From assembly GCA_028820215.1 (NCBI GenBank), contig JAPPKD010000367.1, positions 1-64,000 on the forward strand: 64,000 nucleotides of DNA, read 5' to 3'. Below are positions 33,740 through 42,074 of this stretch, one piece after another. Made by a program: the position numbers and the translations under genes. The DNA comes from Spirochaetaceae bacterium (GTDB taxonomy: Bacteria; Spirochaetota; Spirochaetia; SZUA-6; Bin103). The stretch's first letter is position 1. Every line of letters begins with the position of its first letter. Below the pieces are notes generated by a model. It saw only the letters and a program-made list of their open reading frames with translations. It ran no database searches and was not told the origin of the DNA.

Positions 33740-35233
33740 GTGAGCCGGTACCTCGGACTGGACCTCGGCTCCACCAGCGTCACGGCGGTGGTGATCGATA
33801 CCGCGGCTCGCGCCGTGACCGGGATCAGCTCCCGCGCCAATGACGCGGAGCTGACCTCGCCCGCCGACCGGGCTCGCGGGCGGTCCGAATGGGATTTCGA
33901 GCGCATGCTCGCACTGTCCCTGCGGTGTGCCCGGGAGGCATGCGAAGGGTCGGGGGTCGAGGCGGTCGAGGCGGTCGGCGTCACCGGGCAGCAGAAGGGC
34001 TGCCAGGTGCTGGCCGGAGACGGAACCGCGATCGGCCCGTACATCGGCTGGCAGGACCGCCGCACCGCCGAGCCCGCGCCAGGTCAGGCCGGTGGGGCGA
34101 CGTGGCTCGACCTGATGGCCGAGCGCGGCGGCGCCACCACCCCGAGCGGACAGCGTCCGCGCTTTACCGACTCCGGTTGCCCCGTGGCGCACGGGTTCAC
34201 CGTCCCGCTGCTGTTCTGGCTCCAGCAGGCGGGCGAGCTGCCGGCAGGTGCGCACGCGGGCACCGCGCCGGAGCTCCTGGTCGCCCGGCTGACGGGGACG
34301 CGGGCGGTGACCGACCCCACCGACGCCGCCGGCTGGGGGGTGTTCGACGTGATCGGCGGGGTCTGGAACGGGGATCTGGTCCGGCAGCTTGGACTGGACC
34401 CGTCGCTGTTGCCGGAGGTGGTGCGCTCCTGCCGGCCGGGCGGGCGGCTCCGGCCGGAGATGGCGGACGCGATGGGACTGCGGCCGGACGTGCCGGTCTC
34501 CGTCGCCTCCGGTGACATGCAGTGCTCGTACGCCGGTGCGGTCGCCGATCGCGACGCCTCCGTGGCCGTCAACGTCGGCACCGCCGGACAGTGCAGCGTG
34601 TTCGTGGGAGACCTGGAGCCGCTGCGCACGCCGGGCCAGCCGTTCGACCACGGCTGGCTGGAGCTGCGGCCCTACATCGAGCAGGGGCATCTGCTGGCCG
34701 GCCTGGGCGTGGTGGGCGGCCGCACGCTGCGAGCGCTGCGCGACTTCGTGCTTACCGTGGCCGATGCGCTGGGTCATGGCGACTCCGATCCCGAGGGCGT
34801 CTACGACGACCTGGTTCGCTGTGCACAGGCGGTACCAGCAGGGGCCGAAGGCGTGCTGTGGGATCCCTCGTTCACCGGCGGAGGTACCGACGCGTCGGCG
34901 CGGGCCTCCATGACCGGCCTTACCCCACAGAACTTCACCATCGGCCACGTGGCGCGCGGGTTGCTGGAGGCAGTGGCACGCGAGTTGCACGGCGGCTACG
35001 AGACGGCACGGCAGATGGGAGCCGGTCCGCGCACGATGCTGGTCGGCTCCGGGAACGGCCTGCAGCGCAATCCGGTGCTGCGCGCTGCGCTGGCGGAGCG
35101 TTTCGGCATGCCGCTCACGATGGCGCCCAACGCGGGGGCTGCGGCGGTCGGCGCGGCGCTCTGTGGCGCCGTGGCCGCCGGCGAGTACCCGGACATCGCG
35201 GCAGCCTCGAGACGCTTCCTTTCGCCCGCTTAG
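33740..35233 (+). CDS. FGGY carbohydrate kinase, sedoheptulokinase-like
   Basis: A 497-residue ATP-dependent sugar kinase with two actin-like lobes: phosphate-1 GLDLGSTSV at 5-13, the GVTGQQKG segment, an AGWGVFD segment, the second phosphate loop near VNVGTAGQ, and adenosine-binding MLVGSGNGLQRNP with a GAAAVGAAL tail. The QQKG and NFTIGHVARGLLEA patterns resemble sedoheptulokinase more than xylulokinase, by eye. It phosphorylates a ketose or polyol in the cytoplasm. GTG 33740 has a GGAG/AGGA purine stretch upstream. It follows the acetyltransferase stop by 22 bases and is the last gene of the series, ending four bases from the convergent thrC. Confidence 0.85.
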   Translation: MSRYLGLDLGSTSVTAVVIDTAARAVTGISSRANDAELTSPADRARGRSEWDFERMLALSLRCAREACEGSGVEAVEAVGVTGQQKGCQVLAGDGTAIGPYIGWQDRRTAEPAPGQAGGATWLDLMAERGGATTPSGQRPRFTDSGCPVAHGFTVPLLFWLQQAGELPAGAHAGTAPELLVARLTGTRAVTDPTDAAGWGVFDVIGGVWNGDLVRQLGLDPSLLPEVVRSCRPGGRLRPEMADAMGLRPDVPVSVASGDMQCSYAGAVADRDASVAVNVGTAGQCSVFVGDLEPLRTPGQPFDHGWLELRPYIEQGHLLAGLGVVGGRTLRALRDFVLTVADALGHGDSDPEGVYDDLVRCAQAVPAGAEGVLWDPSFTGGGTDASARASMTGLTPQNFTIGHVARGLLEAVARELHGGYETARQMGAGPRTMLVGSGNGLQRNPVLRAALAERFGMPLTMAPNAGAAAVGAALCGAVAAGEYPDIAAASRRFLSPA

Positions 35234-35237
35234 CGGG

Positions 35238-36581
35238 TCAGCCGCTGGCGGTTGCCCGCTCGAGGATGAACGCGCGCAGCGCCGCAGAGCGAGGCTCCAT
35301 CGGGGTAGCCTGTTTGGGACGCGTCAGCAGCTCTTGCAGTGATGGCGGGATCGGCGGCTCGACGCCCGTGGCCCGGCGCACGGTCTCCGGGAACTTTCCG
35401 GCATCGGCCGTAGCCAGCACTACCAGCGGGGTTCCGGCGTCCACGCCGCCGGATGCGCGCAGGCGCCGGGCCGCAGCGATGCCCACGGCCGTGTGCGGGT
35501 CCACCAGCCGTCGCTCGTGGCGGTGCACGTCGCGCATGGTAGCCAAGGTGTCCGCGTCGCTGACCGAGCAGCCGCGCAGGCGGTCGCGAACGGCAGCGTG
35601 GTCATGCTCGAACCGCGCCAGGATGCGCTCGAAGTTGGAGGGATCGCCCACGTCCATGGCATTGGACAGGGTGGCGAAGCTGGGGTGCGGACTCAGCTCG
35701 CCGGTGTCGAGGTAGCGCGGTACCACGTCGTTGCGGTTGGTGGCCGCCAGGAAGCCGGCCACGGGCAGTCCCCACCAGGCGGCGTACACGCCGGCGGTCA
35801 GGTTGCCGAAGTTGCCGCTGGGCACGCAGAACAGCGGCCGACCGCCGGAGCGGAGGCGCACGCCCGCGAACAGGTAGTAGAAGGCCTGCGGCAGCAGGCG
35901 GCCCAGACTGATGGAGTTGGCCGGGCACAGCCGCGCCGCGGCCGCCAGCTCCTCGTCGGCCAGCGCGGCCTTCACCAGCCGCTGGCAGTCGTCGAAGGAG
36001 CCCGCCACCTCCAGCGCGTGGACGTTGTCGCCCAGGGCGGTGAGCTGCTGCTCCTGCAGGCGGCTGATGCGGCCGGACGGATAGAGAAGCACCACTTCGA
36101 TGCCGCTCCGGCGCCAGAACGCGCGCGCCACCGCGCCGCCGGTGTCGCCGGAGGTCGCCACGAGCACCACGACGCCGGGGCCGTCGGGGCTCGTGCGAAG
36201 CTGGCGTTCCAGCAGCGTCGCAAGAAACGATGCGCCGAAGTCTTTGAACGCACAGGTGGGGCCGTGAAAGAGCTCCAGCAAGGCGAGGTCGTCGTGCAAC
36301 CAGCTCAGCGCCGGGGCAAACGGGAACGCGGCTTCCGCGACATCTCGCGCCGCGGCGTCCGGCCCGGCCGGCGATGATGCCAGCTCCTCTGCGAAGAGCC
36401 GGGCCGTCATGGCGGCCGCCACCTCCCGGAACGAAGCCCGCTCCGGCAGGGCGGCGATCTCACGCCGCAGGTCCGGGACCGGATCCGGCTGGTAGAGGCC
36501 GCCCCCCGGCGGCAGTCCCGCCAGTAGCGATGCGCTGAATGACAGGCGCGCGCCGCGGTCGCGGGTGGAGCAGACCTGCAC
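35238..36581 (-). CDS. thrC: threonine synthase
   Basis: A 447-residue PLP enzyme that converts O-phosphohomoserine to threonine. The Schiff-base lysine is Lys113 in GPTCAFKDFGASF, a diagnostic threonine-synthase motif. SGDTGGAV, the phosphate-binding glycine loop in CVPSGNFGNLTAG and the C-terminal LATADAGKFPETV are all present. The form is the shorter bacterial type. The GTG at 36581 lies six bases after the stop of the homoserine kinase gene, giving a thrB-thrC operon. It is a housekeeping anchor inside accessory DNA. No attenuator or leader peptide was found. Confidence 0.96.
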   Translation of the reverse strand: MQVCSTRDRGARLSFSASLLAGLPPGGGLYQPDPVPDLRREIAALPERASFREVAAAMTARLFAEELASSPAGPDAAARDVAEAAFPFAPALSWLHDDLALLELFHGPTCAFKDFGASFLATLLERQLRTSPDGPGVVVLVATSGDTGGAVARAFWRRSGIEVVLLYPSGRISRLQEQQLTALGDNVHALEVAGSFDDCQRLVKAALADEELAAAARLCPANSISLGRLLPQAFYYLFAGVRLRSGGRPLFCVPSGNFGNLTAGVYAAWWGLPVAGFLAATNRNDVVPRYLDTGELSPHPSFATLSNAMDVGDPSNFERILARFEHDHAAVRDRLRGCSVSDADTLATMRDVHRHERRLVDPHTAVGIAAARRLRASGGVDAGTPLVVLATADAGKFPETVRRATGVEPPIPPSLQELLTRPKQATPMEPRSAALRAFILERATASG

Positions 36582-36587
36582 CTCGGC

Positions 36588-37532
36588 TCAACTCTCCGCG
36601 AGCACGCACGGTCCGGACGTGCCGATTTCCGACACGTAGCAGACGGACCGCAGCCCGGCTGTCGCGAAGGCCTCCTTCATGCACTCCCCGACCTCGGCGG
36701 CCCGTGCCGCGGTCGCCGCCAACGCGAAGACCGCCGGGCCGGAACCGGAGATCGAACAGCCGATGGCGCCCGCGGCCAGCGCCGCCTCCTTCACGCGGTC
36801 GAACCCCGGGATGAGCGCCGCCCGCACCGGCTCGGCCACCACGTCATGCATCGAACGGCCCATCAGCGCCAGGTCGCCGGAGTGCAGCGACGCCACCAGC
36901 GCCGCCAGGTTCCCCCACTGCGACACGGCGCGGGTGAGCGGAATCTCGGTGGGCAGCATGCGCCGCGCCGCCGCGGTGCGGATCTCGACGTCGGGACTGA
37001 GCAGCGCCACGGCCAGGCCGGCCGGCACCGGCAGGCGCACCAGGTCCGGCGGATCACCGCTGCGGATCAACACGACACCTCCCATCAGCGCAGGCGCCGC
37101 GTTGTCGGCATGGCCGGCGCCGGCCGCCGCCCGCTCCGCTGCCAGCGCGCACGGCAGCAACTCCTCCGGAGGCACGGCATCGCCGGCCAGACGGTTCACG
37201 GCGACCAGCGCCGCGGCGGCGCTGGCGGCCGAGCCCCCCAGTCCGGAGGCCATCGGCATGCCCTTGTGCAGCGCCAGCTCGACCCCGAACGGCTCGCCGA
37301 GCCGCTCCAGCAGGGCGCGCACGGCGATCACGGCGGTGTTGCGCCCGTCGCGCGGCAGGCGTCCGCCGTCCCCGGTGACCTCCCGCAGGGTCACCCCGCC
37401 GGCCTCCGTGCGGCTCGCCTCCACGGTGTCGCCGGGATGCGACACGGCAAAGCCCAGCACGTCGAACCCCGACGCCACGTTGGCAACGGTGGCCGGAGCG
37501 AACGCCTTCACCATCCGTGGCTGGCCGGACAT
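36588..37532 (-). CDS. thrB: homoserine kinase
   Basis: A 314-residue GHMP kinase that phosphorylates homoserine for threonine synthesis. The N-terminal FAPATVANVASGFDVLGFA motif, the ATP-binding GMPMASGLGGSAAS loop (91-104) and the C-terminal GCSISGSGPAVFAL motif are complete. ATG 37532 is used; an internal Met7 is an alternative. The order thrB then thrC with a six-base gap is standard. It is divergent from the first GNAT copy with 98 bases between starts, where the operon promoter should lie. Confidence 0.96.
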   Translation of the reverse strand: MSGQPRMVKAFAPATVANVASGFDVLGFAVSHPGDTVEASRTEAGGVTLREVTGDGGRLPRDGRNTAVIAVRALLERLGEPFGVELALHKGMPMASGLGGSAASAAAALVAVNRLAGDAVPPEELLPCALAAERAAAGAGHADNAAPALMGGVVLIRSGDPPDLVRLPVPAGLAVALLSPDVEIRTAAARRMLPTEIPLTRAVSQWGNLAALVASLHSGDLALMGRSMHDVVAEPVRAALIPGFDRVKEAALAAGAIGCSISGSGPAVFALAATAARAAEVGECMKEAFATAGLRSVCYVSEIGTSGPCVLAES

Positions 37533-37630
37533 GACCGCGGAAACGACGGATCGATCACCGTACGGACATCATACCGCGAGGGACCGCTGTCGGTGCTGGC
37601 CCCGCTCCGCCGTCTCCGCGATACTCCGTC

Positions 37631-38170
37631 ATGGCGTATTTCAAGAAGCTCGTCGGTGACAAGTGCCACCTGTCGCCGATCGACACCGACGACGCGTCGG
37701 CGTTCACCGAGTGGCTCAACGACCCGGAGGTGGCCGCCGGCCTCGGCGTCACACGCCGCATATTAAACGTCGCCGGCGAGCGGGACGCGCTCGCCAAGCT
37801 CGCCGCGCGGCCGTATCACTTCGCCATCGTCGCGCTGGAAGGCGATAGGCTGCTGGGCAGTTGCGGCATCGACGACGTCAGCGCCGTCGACCGCACCGGC
37901 AGGCTCGGCATCCTGATCGGCGACAAGCGGTTCTGGGATCGCGGTTTCGGCACCGACGCCGTGCGGCTGTTGCTGCGATTCGCCTTCCTTACGCTCAACC
38001 TGAACAACATCAAGCTTACGGCACACGCGTTCAACGAGCGGGCGATCCGCTGCTACGAGAAGTGCGGCTTCAAGAGATGCGGCGTCTGGCCGGACTCCCG
38101 GTATCACGACGGGGCGCTTCACGCCAATGTCTTCATGTACTTGCTCCGCGCCGACTTCGCGGCCGGGTAG
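37631..38170 (+). CDS. GNAT acetyltransferase (RimJ/RimL type), copy 1
   Basis: A 179-residue single-domain acetyltransferase. It begins MAYFKKLVGDKCHLSPI and carries the GILIGDKRFWDRGFGTDAVR acetyl-CoA loop (R/Q-x-x-G-x-G/A type, here R-G-F-G-T-D-A), followed by NNIKLTAHAFNERAIRCYEK. It resembles RimL-type and spermidine/aminoglycoside acetyltransferases; the substrate is unknown. It is the first copy of the triplication and has no good Shine-Dalgarno; all three copies share this weak leader. Confidence 0.9.
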   Translation: MAYFKKLVGDKCHLSPIDTDDASAFTEWLNDPEVAAGLGVTRRILNVAGERDALAKLAARPYHFAIVALEGDRLLGSCGIDDVSAVDRTGRLGILIGDKRFWDRGFGTDAVRLLLRFAFLTLNLNNIKLTAHAFNERAIRCYEKCGFKRCGVWPDSRYHDGALHANVFMYLLRADFAAG

Positions 38171-38201
38171 CGCCGCTTCTCCGTCTCCGGCACACTCCGC
38201 C

Positions 38202-38741
38202 ATGGCGTACTTCAGGAAGCTGGTCGGCGAGCGGTGCTACCTGTCGCCCCTCGAGCCGGACGACGCGGCCCGGTTCGCCGAGTGGGCCAACGATCCGGAA
38301 GTGGCGGCGGGCGTCACCTTGGCCCGCCAGGTCGTGGGCGTCGAACGCATGCGGGACAAGATGGCCCGGCACGCCGCCCGGCAGGCGTACTTCGCCATCG
38401 TGGCGCTCGACGGCGACGATCCGATCGGCAACTGCGGCATCGATGACATCAGCGCCGTCGACCGTACCGGCGAGCTGGTGATCATGATCGGCGACAAGCG
38501 CTTCTGGGACCGCGGCTTCGGCACCGACGCTGTCCGCCTGCTGCTGCGCTTCGGCTTCCTGACGCTCGGCCTGAACAACATCCGGCTGCGCGTGCACGCG
38601 TTCAACGAGCGGGCGATCCGCTGCTACGAGAAGTGCGGATTCAGGCAGTACGCGTTCTGGCCGGACTCCTGGTACCACGACGGCGCGCTGCACGGCAGTG
38701 TCTTCATGCACCTGCTCCGCGCCGACTTCGCGGCCGGGTAG
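38202..38741 (+). CDS. GNAT acetyltransferase (RimJ/RimL type), copy 2
   Basis: A 179-residue protein, about three quarters identical by eye to copies 1 and 3. It keeps the acetyl-CoA loop (DRGFGTDAVR) and the RCYEKCGF segment. It differs most in the N-terminal substrate-facing region (EWANDPEVAAGVTLARQVV) and in the strand VIMIGDKR, where the others have ILIGDKR. These differences could mean divergent acceptor specificity. It starts 31 bases after copy 1 and probably belongs to one transcript. Confidence 0.9.
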   Translation: MAYFRKLVGERCYLSPLEPDDAARFAEWANDPEVAAGVTLARQVVGVERMRDKMARHAARQAYFAIVALDGDDPIGNCGIDDISAVDRTGELVIMIGDKRFWDRGFGTDAVRLLLRFGFLTLGLNNIRLRVHAFNERAIRCYEKCGFRQYAFWPDSWYHDGALHGSVFMHLLRADFAAG

Positions 38742-38772
38742 CGGCGCCGGCCACGCTCCGGCATACTCCGCC

Positions 38773-39312
38773 ATGGCGTACTTCAAGAAGCTGGTCGGCG
38801 AGCAGTGCTACCTGTCACCGATCGACCCGGACGACGCGCCGACCTACACCGCGTGGCTCAACGACCCGGAAGTGGCCGCCGGCATCACCTTCACCCGCCG
38901 CGTCGTCAATGTCGCCGGCGAGCGGGAGGCGCTCGCCAGCCTGGCCGGGGAGCCCTATCACTTCGCCATCGTCGCGCTGGACGGCGACGAGTTGATCGGC
39001 AACTGCGGCATCGGCGACGTGAGCCCCGTGGACCGCACCGGCGACCTCGGCATCCTGATCGGCGACAAGCGCTTCTGGAGCCGCGGCTTCGGCACCGACG
39101 CCGTGCGGCTGCTGCTCCGCTTCGCGTTCCTGACGCTCAACCTGAACAACATCAGGCTGACCGCGCACTCGTTCAACAAGCGCGCGATCCGCTGCTACGA
39201 GAAATGCGGCTTCAAGCAGTGCGGCTACTGGCCGGATTCCTGGTACCACGACGGCGAGCTGCACGGCACCGTCATGATGTACGCGCTCCGCGCCGATTTC
39301 GACGAGGCGTAG
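38773..39312 (+). CDS. GNAT acetyltransferase (RimJ/RimL type), copy 3
   Basis: A 179-residue protein closer to copy 1 than to copy 2. It has FKKLVGEQCYLSPIDPDD at the N-terminus, the intact loop SRGFGTDAVR and the variant FNKRAIRCYEK. The C-terminus LRADFDEA differs from the LRADFAAG of the other two. It is last in the triplication; 112 bases separate it from the TTG start of the solute-binding gene, and that gap holds the strong RBS of the latter. Confidence 0.9.
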   Translation: MAYFKKLVGEQCYLSPIDPDDAPTYTAWLNDPEVAAGITFTRRVVNVAGEREALASLAGEPYHFAIVALDGDELIGNCGIGDVSPVDRTGDLGILIGDKRFWSRGFGTDAVRLLLRFAFLTLNLNNIRLTAHSFNKRAIRCYEKCGFKQCGYWPDSWYHDGELHGTVMMYALRADFDEA

Positions 39313-39411
39313 CCAGCGCTCCAGCGCGAGTTCCTTGCGGTCTCGGGCGGCGTGCAGTAGGTTTGGGCCGCACGAGTTCGACCACGGTCCCGTCCGGGAC
39401 CGATTTCTCTC

Positions 39412-39417
39412 AGGAGG
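39412..39417 (+). promoter_or_regulatory. RBS AGGAGG deciding a TTG start
   Basis: AGGAGG lies seven bases before TTG 39425 and decides this start for the solute-binding gene. No ATG or GTG in frame has comparable support, and the resulting N-terminus is a proper signal peptide. Confidence 0.8.
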
Positions 39418-39424
39418 CAGTTCA

Positions 39425-41035
39425 TTGAAGAACCGCGCATCTATCATAGCGGTCATCGCGGCGCTCGTGGCGCTGTGTCTGACCCCGCTGGGCTGGAGCT
39501 CCGCCGAATCGGAAGCGGCGGCGGAAGAGACGGTTGCGATCAGCATGTTCATGGGCAATTCCGGCATCCCGCACCCGGCTGACGTCGACCCGAGCAGCAA
39601 CTGGGCGCTCGACGTCGTCGAAGAGTTCGCCAACGTGGACATTACCCTGGAAGTTCCGAACTACCAGGACTTCGCCACGAAGATCAATCTACTGCTGGCG
39701 TCCGGCAACCTGCCCGACATCATCCACGGCTGGCAGAAAGCCGATCTGGAGAACGCCGCCGACGCCGGCGCGTTCATCGATCACAAGCCGTACTACGACA
39801 ATTCCCCGATCATGCAGTCGCGGGTCTCGCAGCTCGCCTTCGACCTGGCCGCGACGCCGAATGGACTCCACTTCGCCATGCCGATGGTGATGAGCGCGCG
39901 TGAGCCCGGCTTTGGAAACCTGGTCCGCTACGACCTGCTCGAAGAGTACAACGGCGGGGAATTCCCAGGCACCGTCGACGGATATGTCGACTTCCTCCGC
40001 TGGGTCAGGGACGCCTATGAAGACTCCACGCCGCTCTCCTCGCGTCTGGCCTGGGGCGGACGGCTGTTCGCCACCGGCGACACCCTGTTCCTCTGGTACG
40101 GCGTTCCGCCCTACGGCACGCGCATCCAGGACGGCCGGGTCCACCACAACATCACGCTTCCGGCCATGAAGGAAGCCCTCAAGCTGTGGCGGCAGGTGTT
40201 CGAGGAAGGCATCCTGGATCCCGAGTTCGCCACCAGCGATACGGCCGCCTGGGTTCAGAAGAGAGCCGAGCGCTACGTCTCCATGTTCTCCAACGCGACC
40301 GACCAGGTCATACCCGGGTACGACAACATGCTGAACGCCGGCCAGGTGTGGGTATACACGCCGCCGCTCGACGAGTACCCGGAAGCCTTGACCGATCCCC
40401 GGTACATGGCGGACCTGAGCATCAACTACGGCGTGGACATCTTCCCGATTTCATCCCATCGCACCGGCATCACCTCCGCGTCGAAGAATCCGGACCGGGC
40501 GTGGAGGGTGCTCGAGGCCTTTGCATCGGACGAGCTGTGGGACGTCATCTCATGGGGCCGGGAGGGCAAGGAATACAACCTGCAGGACGGGGCGCGCATG
40601 GCCACCGACCGCCTCTATCTCCGCGACCTCGACGATTCGGACTCCCACTACTGGACGCTGCACCTCGGCGTCATCAGCGGCTTCTGGCCCACGCAGGTCA
40701 AGTACGCCGTGCAGGAAGGCCGGCACCCGATGGAGTGGCAGCGCGCGTACGACAGCGCGCAGTGGCTGATCGAGAAGGACCGTGAGGTAGGCCTGAGCTA
40801 CATGCCGTTCGTCCCCACGGATCCGGAGGTCAGCAAGAAGGCCGGCGAGGTCAACCCGTTCATCAGCGCGGCCATCGCCAAGGCCATATCCGGTCAGATC
40901 ACCCTGGATCAGTTCGACGAGGAAGTGGCGAAGTTCCAGGAGGAGTTCGGCTTCATCTACGACTACCAGACCCGGTACGTGCAGGAGAACCGGGACGATC
41001 TGCGCGCCAAGAACGTCAGGATGGTCGACTGGTAG
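39425..41035 (+). CDS. extracellular sugar-binding protein, locus 2
   Basis: A 536-residue LipO/YtcQ-type solute-binding protein with a Sec signal (basic KNR, then the hydrophobic IIAVIAALVALCLTPL, cleavage near WSSA). Segments such as TKINLLLASGNLPDIIHGW and the Trp/Tyr-rich LFLWYGVPPYGT are typical of large oligosaccharide-binding members. TTG 39425 is chosen because of the AGGAGG seven bases upstream. It should feed the two permeases that follow at 41136 and 42068. A strong GC hairpin after its stop may keep its mRNA more abundant than the permease message. It is a distant paralogue of the protein at 19672-21282. Confidence 0.92.
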   Translation: MKNRASIIAVIAALVALCLTPLGWSSAESEAAAEETVAISMFMGNSGIPHPADVDPSSNWALDVVEEFANVDITLEVPNYQDFATKINLLLASGNLPDIIHGWQKADLENAADAGAFIDHKPYYDNSPIMQSRVSQLAFDLAATPNGLHFAMPMVMSAREPGFGNLVRYDLLEEYNGGEFPGTVDGYVDFLRWVRDAYEDSTPLSSRLAWGGRLFATGDTLFLWYGVPPYGTRIQDGRVHHNITLPAMKEALKLWRQVFEEGILDPEFATSDTAAWVQKRAERYVSMFSNATDQVIPGYDNMLNAGQVWVYTPPLDEYPEALTDPRYMADLSINYGVDIFPISSHRTGITSASKNPDRAWRVLEAFASDELWDVISWGREGKEYNLQDGARMATDRLYLRDLDDSDSHYWTLHLGVISGFWPTQVKYAVQEGRHPMEWQRAYDSAQWLIEKDREVGLSYMPFVPTDPEVSKKAGEVNPFISAAIAKAISGQITLDQFDEEVAKFQEEFGFIYDYQTRYVQENRDDLRAKNVRMVDW

Positions 41036-41076
41036 GCCTCATCGACACCGTAGCGTAACGACGTAGCACCGAACCC

Positions 41077-41106
41077 GGGGGGCGCATGCTCAGGTGTGCG
41101 CCCCCC
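41077..41106 (+). terminator. intercistronic hairpin between binding protein and permeases
   Basis: GGGGGGCGCA (41077-41086) pairs perfectly with TGCGCCCCCC (41097-41106) around a ten-base loop, 41 bases after the binding-protein stop and 29 before the permease ATG. There is no U-run, so partial termination or mRNA stabilisation (malE-malF-like) is more likely than full termination. Confidence 0.7.
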
Positions 41107-41135
41107 GCTTGCACCCCAGGAGAGACACGAGCGAG

Positions 41136-42074
41136 ATGGCAGACGCTCAGGCACCGGCGGCGGCCCGCCCGGCGTCACGGCGAAAGATCACGAAACGCGC
41201 GCTTTCCCTGTTCGCGCTGTTCCTGCCCGGGGCGGTGCTGCTGTTCCTGTTCAACTACCTGCCGATCTACGGCATCATCATCTCCTTCAAGGACTTCACG
41301 CCGTATCGCGGCATCCTGGGAAGCGCCTGGGCCGGGCTCGAACACTTCCGCTTCTTCCTGTCCGATGCCCGCTTCTGGAACGTCGTCAAGAACACGATCT
41401 ACATCAGCCTGCTCGACATCCTGATCGGCTTCCCCGCTCCCATCGTCTTCGCGCTGCTGGCCAACGAGATCGCCATCAAACCGTTCAAGCGGGTGAGCCA
41501 GACCGTGTCGTACCTGCCGCACTTCGTGTCGTGGGTCGTGGTCTACGGGATCATGTATCAGCTCCTCTCGCCGCTGCACGGCATGCTGAACAAGCTCCTT
41601 GTCCTGTTCGGCGCCGACGCCATCCATTTCATGGGGCGGGTGGACCTGTACCGGCCGCTCGTGGTCACGCTGGAAATCTGGAAGAACATGGGATGGGGGG
41701 CCATCCTCTATTTCGCGGCGCTGACGAGCATCGACTCCGATCTCTACGAGGCGGCCTACATCGACGGCTCCAGCCGGCTGCGCATGGTATTTTCCGTGAC
41801 GCTGCCCGGGCTGCTGCCGATGATCATGCTGTTGCTGGTTTTCCGCATCTCGCGCCTGTTCCTGGTCGAGTTCGAGCGGATCTTCGTGTTCGCCAACCCC
41901 CTGAACTACGAGGTCTCGGACGTACTCGCCGTCTACATCTACCGCCTCGGGCTGCAGCAGGCACAGTACAGCCTGACCGCGGCCATCGGCCTGGTGCAGT
42001 CCGTCATCGCGTTCTGCCTGCTTTTCGCCGCGCACAAGGTCGCGCGCAGGCTCACCGGGACCGGCCTATGGTGA
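41136..42074 (+). CDS. LplB-type sugar ABC transporter permease, locus 2
   Basis: A 312-residue permease with a basic N-terminus, the first helix LFLPGAVLLFLFNYLPIYG, about six helices, the SYLPHFVSWVVVYG segment and the EAA loop EAAYIDGSSRLRMVFSVTLP. ATG 41136 has AGGAG about 13 bases upstream and an extra purine stretch nearer. It forms the channel with the next gene, which starts seven bases inside its end. As in locus 1 no ATPase gene is adjacent, so a shared ATPase is inferred. Confidence 0.93.
   Translation: MADAQAPAAARPASRRKITKRALSLFALFLPGAVLLFLFNYLPIYGIIISFKDFTPYRGILGSAWAGLEHFRFFLSDARFWNVVKNTIYISLLDILIGFPAPIVFALLANEIAIKPFKRVSQTVSYLPHFVSWVVVYGIMYQLLSPLHGMLNKLLVLFGADAIHFMGRVDLYRPLVVTLEIWKNMGWGAILYFAALTSIDSDLYEAAYIDGSSRLRMVFSVTLPGLLPMIMLLLVFRISRLFLVEFERIFVFANPLNYEVSDVLAVYIYRLGLQQAQYSLTAAIGLVQSVIAFCLLFAAHKVARRLTGTGLW

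Larger units (their letters stand above)
37600..39312 (+). repeat. three tandem 571-base units, each one GNAT gene
   Basis: Gene starts at 37631, 38202 and 38773 are spaced exactly 571 bases apart. Each gene is exactly 540 bases, and each intergenic spacer is 31 bases with similar sequence (ending in TCCG-T/C-C before ATGGCGTA). This is an uninterrupted tandem triplication by unequal crossover or replication slippage, followed by point divergence. No indel has occurred in any copy. Confidence 0.95.

Noticed and set aside
37600..39312. CRISPR or satellite repeat interpretation of the 571-base units
   Set aside because: Each unit is a complete 179-residue gene with divergent copies; no short spacer-repeat structure is present.
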